The notes: generated by a model from the sequence alone, not told the origin. Positions 25,730 to 35,303 are shown, numbered from the stretch's first letter. The stretch: 64,000 nt of DNA from Aquipseudomonas guryensis (GCF_014164785.1 NZ_JACJFN010000001.1:310001-374000), one strand, 5' to 3'. Program-made: numbers and translations.

Positions 25730-28648
25730 CTAAACCACTTCACCCAGCAGCGATAGCGCCATCTGCCGCAACTGCTGCAGATCCACCGGCTTCAGCAGGC
25801 AGGCCTGGGCACCCTGCCGGCGTGCTTCGGCCTTCTGCACCTCGTCGACTGCCGCGCTGACCACCAGCACCGGCACATCGACCAGGCGCGGCTGGTTGCG
25901 CATCCACTCCAGCAGCTCCAGGCCATTGCCGTCGGGCAGATCGAGATCCAGCAGCACCAGCGCTGGAACCTGTTCGGCCAACAGCAGTTGCGCACGCCGC
26001 AGCGAGCCAACGCCCTGCACCTCAGCCATATCGCGCAAGCCTTCCTGCAGCACGCGCAGGCACGCCGGATGGTCCTCGACACACAGCACCCGGGCCAACG
26101 GCAGCGCGACTTCGCCAGCACCGGCCTGGCCGGCATGGCTCAGCAAGTCTTGCGGGCAGGCCGCGCTCGGCAGGTCGATCCAGAAGCGGCTACCGGCGCC
26201 GGGCTCGCTGCTGAAACCGATCTCGCCATCCATCAGCGCCGCCAGTTCCTTGCACAACACCAGGCCAATACCGGTACCCGGAATATTCGAACTCTCCCGG
26301 CCGAGGCGCTGGAATGGCTGGAACAGCTGCGCCTGCTGCGGCTCGCTGAGCCCCGGCCCGCTGTCCTCGACCCACAGGCGCACACCCGCCGGACGCAGCT
26401 CATAGCCCAGGCAGACCAGGCCCTGCGGGCTGTTGTATTTGAGCGCGTTGGACAGCAGGTTGAGCAGTACCTGACGCACCCGGCGCATATCCGCCAGCAC
26501 ATACAGCTCGCCGACGATACCGGGCGTCACCCGCAGCTGCTGGCCGCGCTGCTGCACTTCCGGCTGGACCAGTTCGGCGCAACTGGTGAGCAGCGCGCTG
26601 ACTTCCACCGGTTTGAGCTGCAGATGCTGGCGACGACTCTCGATGCTGGAGAGATCGAGAATATCGTCGACCAGGGATGTCAGATGGCGGCTAGCCAGGA
26701 CGATCTCGCGGGCGTACTCCAGCTCCTGGCGAGCCTCGGGACGCTCCTGGGCTTCCAGCTCGATCAGCTGAGCGAAACCATGGATGGCATTGAGTGGCGT
26801 GCGCAGCTCGTGGCTCATGCTGGACAGGAAGCGGCTCTTGGCCTGGCTGGCGGCTTGTGCTTCCAGGCTGGCATGGCGCAACTCCTCCTGCACCAGCTTG
26901 AGGCCGGTGATATCCACATGCGTACCGGCCGCGCGCACGGCACTGCCTTGTTCGTCGCGCTCGATGACCTTGCCGCGGCTGAGCAGCCAGACGTAGTTAC
27001 CCATGGCATCGGCATAGCGATATTCCGCTTCGAAAAAATCCTCGACGGCATCAGCCAGGCTCAGACGCAGATGACGAATACGCTGCAGGTCATCCGGATG
27101 CACCCGCTGGTTGAACTCGGCAAACGGAAGGCAGCTTTCGCGCAGCCCGAAGCGTTTGACGAAGCGCTCGCTGACACAGATGCTGAGGCTCGCCGCCTCC
27201 ACTTCCCAGAGGCTTTCCGTGGTGCTTTCCAGCACCAGTTCGAGGGTACGCTGCACCTGCAGGCGCTGCGCCTCACTGGCCTGCAACTGCTGGCCGGCAT
27301 GCTGCACTTCCTCGGCCATCTCGGCCATTTCCAGAATCGCGGTCTCCGGTACCGCCGGTTTGCGCTCACCCTTCGCCAGACTGCGCATCATCCCGACAAT
27401 CCCGGCAATGGGCTCGGCCAACTCGTTGCTCAGATGCCGCGAACGCAGCCACATCCAGCTGCCGAACAATAAATAGAAGAACACCAGGCCGGCGATCAGC
27501 AGGTAGCCGATCTGCAGGTATTGCTCGGCCAGGCGGTTGGTCTCGCGGAAGATATTCGCCTCATCCACCACCAGCAGCAGGCGCCAACCGGTCTGTGGGA
27601 TCTCGCTCCAGGCCATCAGCTGGTTACGGCCACCCAGCTGCACCTCCTCTATCCCGTGTTTAGCCGTGGCCATGGCGGTCAGCAACGGCTGCAATCCCGC
27701 CTGACGGTCGAGCTTGAAATCAGCCGGTTTGAGCACCTCGCGCTTGACCGCTTCGGCATAGGAGTACTGGGTCAGCTCACGCAGGGCGAAGTCGCTCTCG
27801 CCAGCTGCCGGCAGCGCCATGATGCCGTTGTCGCGACTAACCAGCAGGGCATAACCCTGCCAGGGCACCTGCAGGTTGCCGATCTCGGCAAGCATCTGCC
27901 CGACCGTGACATCCAGGCCCACCACACCTTCGAGAAAATCACCGCGATAGACCGGCGCCACCGCCGACATCATCCAGCCCTGGCCAGCCGGATCGAGGTA
28001 GACATCGGTCCAGGCCGTCTTGCGCTGCGGGTTGTGCTCGGCGTTGGCCAGGTAATAGAAGTTGTATTCCGGGATGACCATGTCATGGGGGTACTGCTGC
28101 AGCACGTCGAAATACGGGTAGATGCGGTTGTAGCTGTCCCACGCATTGAAATACACCGCGGCCACCAACGGATCGGCCTGCTTGATCGAACGCATCAAGG
28201 GATCAACACGCGACAGGCGTAACGCCTTGTCGCGGTCCTGACGCTCCGGCGGCGTGCTGTTGGCATAAAAGGAAGCAGCACGGCCATCATCAGTGCGGCT
28301 GTGGAATACGCCATTGGGCGCCTGCACATGGCGCGCCCGCTCCAGCTCATCCGGCTGATAGCGGCGATCCTGTAAAGCATCGCCTACCGCATCACGGAAA
28401 ATGCTGACCTGCGCCTCGATGGCTCGCAGGCGGCTGTCGATCACCTGCCCTTCGCGCTGCACCGCACTGGCCAAATCCTGCAGGGCACTGCTCTGCAGAT
28501 AGCCCACCTGGGAATCACGGATCGACTCGTTGGTATACAGGTACACGCCAATCAGCACCGACTCCACCAACACCAGGGGAATCAACGCGCTCTGCAGGAA
28601 AGCCTGCCAGATCCAGCGGCGCAGAGGTTTGTGCTGTGCGGACGGCAT
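25730..28648 (-). CDS. Hybrid sensor histidine kinase with periplasmic Cache-like sensor
   Basis: 972 residues in the order: membrane helix (about 12-36), periplasmic sensor (about 40-375, dCache-like by layout), second helix (about 380-402), coil, PAS/PAC domain (about 480-590), HisKA with the phospho-acceptor in SMSHELRTPLN (His near 612), HATPase (LLNLLSNALKYN near 740, EDSGPGLS near 766), and a C-terminal receiver (CVEDHP near 853, acceptor DLDLPDG near 900, KPV near 950). No response regulator or HPt gene is adjacent, so output partner and signal are unknown. Confidence 0.92.
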   Translation of the reverse strand: MPSAQHKPLRRWIWQAFLQSALIPLVLVESVLIGVYLYTNESIRDSQVGYLQSSALQDLASAVQREGQVIDSRLRAIEAQVSIFRDAVGDALQDRRYQPDELERARHVQAPNGVFHSRTDDGRAASFYANSTPPERQDRDKALRLSRVDPLMRSIKQADPLVAAVYFNAWDSYNRIYPYFDVLQQYPHDMVIPEYNFYYLANAEHNPQRKTAWTDVYLDPAGQGWMMSAVAPVYRGDFLEGVVGLDVTVGQMLAEIGNLQVPWQGYALLVSRDNGIMALPAAGESDFALRELTQYSYAEAVKREVLKPADFKLDRQAGLQPLLTAMATAKHGIEEVQLGGRNQLMAWSEIPQTGWRLLLVVDEANIFRETNRLAEQYLQIGYLLIAGLVFFYLLFGSWMWLRSRHLSNELAEPIAGIVGMMRSLAKGERKPAVPETAILEMAEMAEEVQHAGQQLQASEAQRLQVQRTLELVLESTTESLWEVEAASLSICVSERFVKRFGLRESCLPFAEFNQRVHPDDLQRIRHLRLSLADAVEDFFEAEYRYADAMGNYVWLLSRGKVIERDEQGSAVRAAGTHVDITGLKLVQEELRHASLEAQAASQAKSRFLSSMSHELRTPLNAIHGFAQLIELEAQERPEARQELEYAREIVLASRHLTSLVDDILDLSSIESRRQHLQLKPVEVSALLTSCAELVQPEVQQRGQQLRVTPGIVGELYVLADMRRVRQVLLNLLSNALKYNSPQGLVCLGYELRPAGVRLWVEDSGPGLSEPQQAQLFQPFQRLGRESSNIPGTGIGLVLCKELAALMDGEIGFSSEPGAGSRFWIDLPSAACPQDLLSHAGQAGAGEVALPLARVLCVEDHPACLRVLQEGLRDMAEVQGVGSLRRAQLLLAEQVPALVLLDLDLPDGNGLELLEWMRNQPRLVDVPVLVVSAAVDEVQKAEARRQGAQACLLKPVDLQQLRQMALSLLGEVV

Positions 28649-28809
28649 GCCGACGCTCCAAAATCAGGACAGGGGAATGATGGCACATGGCAGCGCCAGA
28701 GCTAGCCGACCGCTACAGAAATCCGGCCTGCATTCTAAAGCCAGATCGCAGGTCGACGCTGGGGAACCTTTACCGTAAACTGCGCGTCCTACTCAGGTAG
28801 GAGAGTTTT

Positions 28810-29168
28810 GGGGCCGATTAGGATTCGACGCCGGTAACAAAACTTGAGGGGCATGCCGAGTTGGTAACAGAACTCGTAAATCCACTGTTGCAAATTTATA
28901 GTTGCCAACGACGACAACTACGCTCTAGCCGCCTAAGTGCCGCTAGCTGTCCATAGGGGATGCCTGTAAACCCGAAGATTCTGGACAGTCAGATAGAACA
29001 GGATCGCCGCCAAGCTCGCTGCAGGTGTAACGGCTAAAACTTATGCAGCTCGCTCCAAGCGCCCTGCCACTCGGGCCGCGCGGAGTTAACTCAATAGAGA
29101 TGGCTACGCATGTAGAACCGATAGCGGCGAACTGGCGGACGGGGGTTCAAATCCCCCCGGCTCCACCA
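28810..29168 (+). ncRNA. ssrA: Transfer-messenger RNA (tmRNA)
   Basis: 359 nt. The 5' end GGGGCCGATTAGGATTCGACG and the 3' tRNA-like end (GGTTCAAATCC T-arm, ending GGCTCCACCA with encoded CCA) pair into the alanyl acceptor arm. The tag frame starts with the resume codon GCC at 28904 and reads ANDDNYALAA then TAA at 28934-28936, the tag known from Pseudomonas. Works with SmpB (18.0 kb). A terminator follows within 10 bases. Confidence 0.99.
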
Positions 29169-29175
29169 AAAACAC

Positions 29176-29205
29176 AAAAAAAGACGTCCGAGGACGTCTT
29201 TTTTT
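29176..29205. terminator. Terminator after ssrA
   Basis: AAGACGTCC-GA-GGACGTCTT, a perfect 9-bp stem with flanking A and T runs. It ends the tmRNA transcript and may also serve the converging rlmE gene. Confidence 0.95.
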
Positions 29206-29261
29206 GTGCCTGAAACCCAGTAAATACCGGACCTTCAGCGCCATCGCCAGCAGCGGACGCC

Positions 29262-29882
29262 TTATCCCTTGAAGCCCTTGGCCATCAGATAAACCTCATT
29301 CGAGCGCGGCCGCGAGGCTGCTGGTTTGCGTACGACCACCTTCTCGAATGAGGTGCGCACGTCCCGCAGAAACTCGTCGGAGCCCTCACCCTGAAAGACC
29401 TTGACCACATAGTTGCCACCAGGCTTGAGCACTTTGCGGACCATATCGAGGGTGAGTTCAACCAGATACATCGAAGACGCCTGGTCGGCAACAGCGACGC
29501 CACTGAGGTTGGGGGCGATGTCGGAAACGATCAGGTCGGGCTGTCGGCCATCGAGCTTGGCGAGAAGCTGCTGGAACACCGCGTCCTCGGTGAAGTCGCC
29601 CTGAATAAAGTCGACATTGTCCAGCGGGTCCATCGGCAGAATGTCGGTGGCTATAACCCGGCCCTTCTCACCCACTAACTTGCCGGCCACCTGCGACCAG
29701 CCACCGGGCGCGGAGCCCAGGTCCATGAGCAGCATGCCGGGGCGGATCAGCTTGTCCTTCTCGTTCAGCTCGATCAGCTTGTAGCTGGAGCGCGAGCGCA
29801 AGCCGTCCTTCTGGGCCTGTTTGACGTAGGGGTCGTTGACGTGTTCGTTCAGCCAGCGGGCGCTGCTTTTGGAGCGTTTCAT
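29262..29882 (-). CDS. rlmE: 23S rRNA 2'-O-ribose methyltransferase RlmE (FtsJ/RrmJ)
   Basis: A 206-residue SAM-dependent enzyme that methylates U2552 of 23S rRNA. It begins MKRSKSSARWLNEHVNDPYV. The SAM motif LLMDLGSAPGGWSQVA is near 55-70, and the K-D-K-E catalytic set of the family is represented (K near 38, D in VSDIAPNLSG, K in VKVFQGEG, E in SNEVYLMAKG). ATG 29882 fits homologues; GTG 29897 is possible and neither has a good ribosome site. The gene normally lies beside ftsH and is displaced here to follow ssrA. Confidence 0.95.
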   Translation of the reverse strand: MKRSKSSARWLNEHVNDPYVKQAQKDGLRSRSSYKLIELNEKDKLIRPGMLLMDLGSAPGGWSQVAGKLVGEKGRVIATDILPMDPLDNVDFIQGDFTEDAVFQQLLAKLDGRQPDLIVSDIAPNLSGVAVADQASSMYLVELTLDMVRKVLKPGGNYVVKVFQGEGSDEFLRDVRTSFEKVVVRKPAASRPRSNEVYLMAKGFKG

Positions 29883-30014
29883 AAGGGAGCCAAGCACGAA
29901 AAATCAAGGAAAGGAGCGCGCCAATGCCATGGACAGAGAGCGCAAAGTGGCGCCAAGTATAAGCCGATAGTGCCCTACAGGTTAAATCCACAGGCCGCAG
30001 CCCTTACAGGCGTC

Positions 30015-30044
30015 CTGACAGGATGTGGCGACGGCGGCTACAAT
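30015..30044 (+). promoter_or_regulatory. Sigma-70 promoter of the FAD oxidoreductase/TrmH pair
   Basis: CTGACA (30015-30020) and TACAAT (30039-30044) are spaced by 18 bases, about 60 bases before the ATG at 30106. A plausible vegetative promoter. Confidence 0.6.
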
Positions 30045-30105
30045 TCGCCCCCTACCCCCTCCTTTATTGCTTCCTTTGCCGGAGTCACCGGCCAGGATTA
30101 CCGTC

Positions 30106-31725
30106 ATGATTCGCATCAACGAACTGTCTCTGCCCCTCGATCACTCCGCCGATGAATTGCGCCAGGCCATCGTCAACCGCCTGAACATCAACGACACCGA
30201 CCTGCTGAGCTTCAGCGTATTCAAGCGCAGCTACGATGCGCGCAAGAAGAACAGCGTCATCCTGTTCATCTACATCATCGATCTTGAGGCGCGCGACGAG
30301 GCAGCCATCCTGGCGCGTTTCGCCGATGATCAGCACGTACGCCCTGCTCCGGACACCACCTACTACCCTGTCGGCCAGGCGCCGGCCGGTCTGAGTGAAC
30401 GGCCGCTGGTGGTGGGTTTTGGTCCCTGCGGCCTGTTCGCCGCGCTGCTGCTCGCGCAGATGGGCTTCAAGCCGATTGTTCTGGAGCGCGGCAAGGATGT
30501 GCGCAGCCGCACCAAGGACACCTGGGCGCTGTGGCGCAAGAAGGTCCTGACCCCGGAATCCAATGTGCAGTTCGGCGAGGGCGGTGCCGGCCTGTTCTCC
30601 GACGGCAAGCTTTACAGCCAGATCAAGGACCCCAAGTTCTACGCGCGCAAGGTGATGCACGAGTTCGTCCGCGCCGGCGCGCCGGACGAGATCATGTACG
30701 TGAGCAAGCCGCACATCGGCACCTTTCGCCTCACCGGCGTAGTCGCCGCCATGCGCGAGGAGATCATCGCCTTGGGCGGCGAGGTGCGCTTCGAGAGCAA
30801 GGTGACTGACCTGCTGATCGACGACGGCCAGCTCGAGGGCTTGGTGCTGGCCAGCGGTGAAACCCTGCGCAGCCGCCATGTGGTGCTGGCACTGGGGCAC
30901 AGCTCGCGCGATACCTTCCGCATGTTGCACCGCCAGGGCGTGTTCATCGAGGCCAAGCCCTTTGCCGTGGGTTTCCGCATCGAACACCCGCAAGGCCTGA
31001 TCGACCAGGCCCGGCTGGGCAAATACGCGGGTCACCCGGAGCTCGGCGCCGCCGACTACAAGCTGGTGCATCACGCCAAGAATGGCCGCGCCGTCTACAG
31101 TTTCTGCATGTGCCCCGGCGGCACCGTGGTGGCGGCCACCTCCGAGCCGGAGCGCGTGGTGACCAACGGTATGAGCCAGTACTCGCGCAACGAACGCAAC
31201 GCGAATGCCGGCATCGTCGTCGGCATCAACCCGGAGCAGGACTTTCCCGGTGGCCCGCTGGCCGGCGTGGAGTTCCAGGAGCACCTGGAGTCTGTGGCAT
31301 ACACACTGGGCGGCAGCGACTACTGCGCACCGGCGCAATTGGTCGGCGACTTCATTCGCGGTGTGCCGTCGAGCGAACTGGGCGAGGTGGAACCCTCCTA
31401 CAAGCCCGGCGTGCGCCTGGGCGATCTGGCGCTCTCGCTACCGGCCTATGCGATCGAGGCCATCCGCGAGGCGCTGCCGGTCTTCGGCAAGCAGATTCGC
31501 GGCTTTGACCGTGATGACGCGGTGCTCACCGGCATCGAAACCCGCACCAGCTCGCCGGTGCGCATCACCCGCGACCACGAATCCTTGCAGAGCCTCAACC
31601 TGCGCGGCCTGTACCCGGCCGGTGAAGGCGCCGGTTATGCCGGCGGCATCCTCTCGGCAGGCGTGGACGGCATCAAGGTCGCCGAGGCGGTGGCCAAGTC
31701 GATCCTGGCCGAGCAGAGCCACTGA
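30106..31725 (+). CDS. FAD-dependent oxidoreductase (COG2509-type), function unknown
   Basis: 539 residues. An N-terminal region of about 95 residues precedes the Rossmann FAD motif VVGFGPCGLFAALLLAQMGF (from about residue 100), which continues with a ligand ERGKDV. A C-terminal GEGAGYAGGILSAGVDGIK completes the FAD site (about 505-523). It resembles the uncharacterised NAD(P)/FAD dehydrogenases of bacteria and plants. The longer upstream frame is not conserved. It overlaps the next gene by one base (TGATG). Substrate unknown. Confidence 0.85.
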   Translation: MIRINELSLPLDHSADELRQAIVNRLNINDTDLLSFSVFKRSYDARKKNSVILFIYIIDLEARDEAAILARFADDQHVRPAPDTTYYPVGQAPAGLSERPLVVGFGPCGLFAALLLAQMGFKPIVLERGKDVRSRTKDTWALWRKKVLTPESNVQFGEGGAGLFSDGKLYSQIKDPKFYARKVMHEFVRAGAPDEIMYVSKPHIGTFRLTGVVAAMREEIIALGGEVRFESKVTDLLIDDGQLEGLVLASGETLRSRHVVLALGHSSRDTFRMLHRQGVFIEAKPFAVGFRIEHPQGLIDQARLGKYAGHPELGAADYKLVHHAKNGRAVYSFCMCPGGTVVAATSEPERVVTNGMSQYSRNERNANAGIVVGINPEQDFPGGPLAGVEFQEHLESVAYTLGGSDYCAPAQLVGDFIRGVPSSELGEVEPSYKPGVRLGDLALSLPAYAIEAIREALPVFGKQIRGFDRDDAVLTGIETRTSSPVRITRDHESLQSLNLRGLYPAGEGAGYAGGILSAGVDGIKVAEAVAKSILAEQSH

Positions 31726-32450
31726 TGAAACTCGACGACATCAAGAAGCTGCAGCAGAAAAAGTACCGCGCCGAACTTGGGCATTTTCTGGTGGAAGGCG
31801 AGCATCTGCTGCTGGAGCTGCAAAAGGCGGCCCTGCACAACCCGCAGCTGCAGCGCAGCCAGCTGTATGTGACAGCCGCCTACGAACACTGGCAGAGCCC
31901 GTTCAAGACCCAGGTGATCAGCGACCGGCAGATGGCGCAGATCGCTGACACCCAGACCCCGCAGGGCATTCTTGCTGTAGTGCCGATGACGGCGCTGACG
32001 CCGCCGGTTGCTGCAGCCAACGAGCGGGCCATCTATCTGCATGAAATCCAGGACCCGGGCAATCTCGGCACCATCCTGCGCACCCTGGCCTGGTTCGGCG
32101 GTTTTCGCTGCCTGCTCAGCCCCGGCAGCGTCGACCCTTACAACCCCAAGGTCGTGCGCTCCAGCATGGGCGCCATCTTCCATGCACCACTGGAACTGGA
32201 TGTACAGCTGGAATCCCTGCGCAGCCGTTTCACGCGCATCGCCTGTCTGGATATGCAGGGCGAGCCAGTGCAATCGGTCAGCTTCAAAGCCTTCGACTGC
32301 TATCTGTTCGGCAACGAGGCCCGCGGCGTGCCCCGCGAGCAGCTGATCGCGCTCAATGCCCAGCCGTTCACCATTGCCGGCTGTGGCGCCATCGAGTCGC
32401 TGAACCTGGCGACGACGGTCAATATGTGTGCGTACGAGCTCAATAGATAA
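31725..32450 (+). CDS. TrmH/SpoU-family RNA 2'-O-methyltransferase
   Basis: 241 residues. An N-terminal substrate-binding part is followed by the SPOUT knot with the three family motifs: NLGTILRTLAWFG (about 112-124), LFGNEARGVP (about 191-200) and IESLNLATTVNMCAYEL (about 223-239). The knot binds SAM. The RNA target (rRNA or tRNA) cannot be assigned. It is translationally coupled to the FAD oxidoreductase and converges on polB, 15 bases away. Confidence 0.92.
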   Translation: MKLDDIKKLQQKKYRAELGHFLVEGEHLLLELQKAALHNPQLQRSQLYVTAAYEHWQSPFKTQVISDRQMAQIADTQTPQGILAVVPMTALTPPVAAANERAIYLHEIQDPGNLGTILRTLAWFGGFRCLLSPGSVDPYNPKVVRSSMGAIFHAPLELDVQLESLRSRFTRIACLDMQGEPVQSVSFKAFDCYLFGNEARGVPREQLIALNAQPFTIAGCGAIESLNLATTVNMCAYELNR

Positions 32451-32465
32451 CGGCTCAGCGCCGAC

Positions 32466-34853
32466 TCAGAACAACCCCAGCTGCCGGTCGACCAAGCGAC
32501 TGAAGTCGTCATCCACGAACGGCAGGATCGCATCGGCCACCGGCTGCAGCTGACGTGACAGGTAGTGTTCGTAGTCGATCAGGGAACTGCGGGTTTCCAG
32601 CGGCTCGGGCCCGGCCAGGGTCATCACGTAGCTGATCCAGCCACCGTTCTGGTACTGCCGCGGCCGACCCTGGCGCTCGTTGTAATCGTCGGCCAGGCGC
32701 GCCGCGCGCACATGCGGCGGCACGTTGCGCTGGTAGTCGCCGAGCTGGCGGCGCAAGCGTTTGCGGTAGATCAGCAAATCATCCAGCTCGCCAGCCAGGG
32801 TGCGCCGCACGTAATCGCGCACGTAGTCCTGATAGGGCTGCCGGTTGAAGATGCGCCGATAGAGTTCCTGCTGGAACTGCTGGGCCAGCGGCGACCAGTC
32901 GGTGCGCACCGTTTCCAGGCCCTTGTAGACCATCTCCTCGTGGCCGTCGGCCCGTTTGACCAGGCCGGCATAGCGCTTCTTGCTACCCTCTTCCGCACCG
33001 CGAATGGTCGGCATCAGGAAGCGCCGGTAGTGCGTCTCGAACTGCAGCTCCAGCGCGCTGTGCAGGCCATATTCCTGCTGCAAGTGCTCGCGCCACCACT
33101 GGTTGACCCGCTGCACCAGCGCCCGGCCGATACGTGCCGCGTCTTCCTCGGCATGTTCATGGCCGAGCCAGACGAAGGTGGAGTCGGTGTCGCCATAGAT
33201 CACCCCATGGCCTTCGGCTTCGATCAGTTCGCGGGTGCGGCGCATGATCTCGTGGCCGCGCAGGGTGATCGACGAGGCCAGGCGGGTATCGAAGAAGCGG
33301 CAACCGCTGGAGCCGAGCACGCCGTAGAAGGCGTTCATGATGATCTTCAGCGCCTGCGACAGCGGCGCGTTACCGTCGCGCTTGGCCGCTTCGCGACCCT
33401 GCCAGACGCGCTCGACGATGGCCGGCAGGCAATGCTTGTTGCGCGAGAAGCGCGCGCCGCGAAAACCAGGCACCGACTGACTGTCGTCGGGATGGCGCAG
33501 ACCTTCCACCAGCCCTACCGGGTCGATCAGGAAAGTGCGGATGATCGACGGGTACAGACTCTTGTAGTCGAGTACCAGGACCGACTCGTACAGGCCAGGA
33601 CGCGACTCCATGACGAAGCCGCCGGGGCTGGCCTGCGGCAATTTTTCGCCGAGGTTGGGGGCGACAAAGCCCTGGCGGTGCATCAGCGGCATGTACAGGT
33701 GGGTGAAGGCCGCCACCGAGCCACCGCTGCGATCGACCGGTAGACCGGTGACCGCCGCGCGCTCGAGAAGGAAGGTAAGCAGCTCGGTCTTGGCGAAGAT
33801 TCGTGTGACCAGCTCGCAGTCCTTGAGGTTGTAGCGCGCCAGGGCGGGCTTGTCCTCGGCGAACATGCGGTTGATCTCGTCCATGCGCTGGTAGGGCGTA
33901 TCGATCGACTTGCCCTCGCCGAGCAGGGTCTGCGCGACGTATTCCAGGCTGAACGAGGGAAAGCTCCAGGTCGCCGAGCGCAGCGCCTCGATACCGTCGA
34001 TGATCCAGCGGCCGGAGGCTGCGGCGAAGTAGTGCTTGCCGCTGCCATGCTCGCGCCAACCCATCTCGCCGCCGCCACGCCCCAGGCGCAGCGGGACCTT
34101 GAGGCGCTGGGCATGTTCGTGCAGCACGCGCAGGTCGAACTGCACCAGGTTCCAGCCGATGATCGCATCGGGGTCATGCCGGGCCAGCCATTCGTTCAAC
34201 CGCTCCAGCAACTGCGCACGGCTGTCGCAGTAGTCGAGCTGGAAGTCCACGCAGCTGTCGTCGCCATTGGCCGGGCCGAGCATGTACACCTGGCGCTGGC
34301 CGCAGCCTTCCAAGGCGATGGAGTAAAGCTCGCCATGCTCGGTGGTTTCGATATCGAGGGAGGCCAGGCGCAATGGCGGGCGGTAATCCGCCACGGGCTT
34401 GAGCTGAGCTTCGAGCAGAATGCCGCTCTCCCCGGGCGTACCGCCGAACAGCAGCGGCGCAGTGATGAAGCGCTCCATCAGGTAGCGCTCCGGCGGGCGT
34501 ACATCGGCCTCGTAGACGTCGACGCCGGCCTTGCGCAACTGTTTGTCGAGGTTGATCAACTGGCGGTGCTGCTGGCAGTACAGGCCGAGCACGGGTCGAT
34601 GGTAAAAATCGCACAGGCCCAGCTCACGCAGCTCCGCACCGCGCGCGCCTTGCAGCAACGTCTCGGCGCGCGCGCGTTGCTCGGCCGGAATGAAGGCCAC
34701 CGAGGGCTGATAGGGCAGACGCACCAGACGCGGGCCGGTGTCGGTCGCCAGCCAGAACTCGACCTGCGTACCGGCCGGCGTATCGCGCCAGTGCCGGGTC
34801 AGGACAAAGCCCTGCTGTAGTTCCACCCCTGCAACCTCGGAAGTCTGTTTCAC
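32466..34853 (-). CDS. polB: DNA polymerase II
   Basis: A 795-residue family B polymerase used in lesion bypass and repair. Exonuclease motifs are visible: [12 protein letters not shown] (Exo I), [14 protein letters not shown] (Exo II), YNLKDCELV (Exo III). Polymerase motifs follow: [11 protein letters not shown] (A), [15 protein letters not shown] (B) and [11 protein letters not shown] (C). Length matches E. coli Pol II (783). I looked for a LexA box upstream and saw none. Confidence 0.97.
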   Translation of the reverse strand: MKQTSEVAGVELQQGFVLTRHWRDTPAGTQVEFWLATDTGPRLVRLPYQPSVAFIPAEQRARAETLLQGARGAELRELGLCDFYHRPVLGLYCQQHRQLINLDKQLRKAGVDVYEADVRPPERYLMERFITAPLLFGGTPGESGILLEAQLKPVADYRPPLRLASLDIETTEHGELYSIALEGCGQRQVYMLGPANGDDSCVDFQLDYCDSRAQLLERLNEWLARHDPDAIIGWNLVQFDLRVLHEHAQRLKVPLRLGRGGGEMGWREHGSGKHYFAAASGRWIIDGIEALRSATWSFPSFSLEYVAQTLLGEGKSIDTPYQRMDEINRMFAEDKPALARYNLKDCELVTRIFAKTELLTFLLERAAVTGLPVDRSGGSVAAFTHLYMPLMHRQGFVAPNLGEKLPQASPGGFVMESRPGLYESVLVLDYKSLYPSIIRTFLIDPVGLVEGLRHPDDSQSVPGFRGARFSRNKHCLPAIVERVWQGREAAKRDGNAPLSQALKIIMNAFYGVLGSSGCRFFDTRLASSITLRGHEIMRRTRELIEAEGHGVIYGDTDSTFVWLGHEHAEEDAARIGRALVQRVNQWWREHLQQEYGLHSALELQFETHYRRFLMPTIRGAEEGSKKRYAGLVKRADGHEEMVYKGLETVRTDWSPLAQQFQQELYRRIFNRQPYQDYVRDYVRRTLAGELDDLLIYRKRLRRQLGDYQRNVPPHVRAARLADDYNERQGRPRQYQNGGWISYVMTLAGPEPLETRSSLIDYEHYLSRQLQPVADAILPFVDDDFSRLVDRQLGLF

Positions 34854-34951
34854 GGCGCAATTCTACTGGCACAGCTGAGTATTCGCTGTGCTTAGTCGCA
34901 CTACGGCATGCAGCAGCAACACGTCTCTGCCGAGCCACGAATAGCCAAAGG

Positions 34952-35007
34952 CTTACACGGGCAAGCTGCGATCCGCCCTGTTGTAAGTTTCCGGCAGTCA
35001 CTAATCT
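34952..35007 (+). promoter_or_regulatory. Predicted promoter and partial GacA box of the Rsm-type sRNA
   Basis: TAATCT (35002-35007) is a plausible -10, giving a start near 35015. CTTACA at 34952-34957 is the right half of the GacA box TGTAAG-N6-CTTACA, with a poor left half. Its centre is about 66 bases before the start, where GacA boxes of rsm sRNA genes usually lie. A second half, TGTAAG, occurs at 34982-34987. Inference from motif and spacing. Confidence 0.5.
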
Positions 35008-35014
35008 AGCCTCA

Positions 35015-35125
35015 TCACTGCTGCGCAGGACGCGCAGCAGGATCAAGGATGATCGACCATCGCCAAGAAGGCAGCTGACAGGATGTTGGAATGGTCTGAG
35101 AAAAACCCGCTTCGGCGGGTTTTTT
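35015..35125 (+). ncRNA. RsmX/RsmY/RsmZ-type RsmA-sequestering small RNA
   Basis: About 110 nt with five GGA motifs. Hairpin 1 (35020-35038) has a 7-bp stem GCTGCGC/GCGCAGC presenting AGGAC in the loop. Hairpin 2 (35041-35054) has a stem GATCA/TGATC presenting AGGA. A third stem (GACCAT 35055-35060 with ATGGTC 35091-35096) encloses ACAGGATGT and TTGGA. It ends in a strong intrinsic terminator (35104-35125). GGA in loops is how RsmA/CsrA is bound and titrated. The family type is convincing; which paralogue is not clear. Confidence 0.85.
35104..35125 (+). terminator. Terminator of the Rsm-type sRNA
   Basis: AACCCGC-TTCG-GCGGGTT followed by five further T residues; a strong tetraloop intrinsic terminator with no protein gene just upstream on this strand. 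Confidence 0.95.
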
Positions 35126-35303
35126 GTTGCTGGCGAAAAAGTCCTGCCCCCTTGGGTCTGTTGCCGCGCGACGCCATTGCCGGCTATTTCCCTGCGAAAC
35201 GAAACAGGCAGCACTTTCTTGCTCGCCACAGGCACGCTTTATCTGCTGCGCCCGGGTATTGACCTTGGCTACACTGGCCGCCTGCCAACAAGAAGAGTGC
35301 GCC

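Noticed and set aside
34854..34910. LexA box in front of polB
   Set aside because: No CTG-N10-CAG with an AT-rich core was found upstream of the start.
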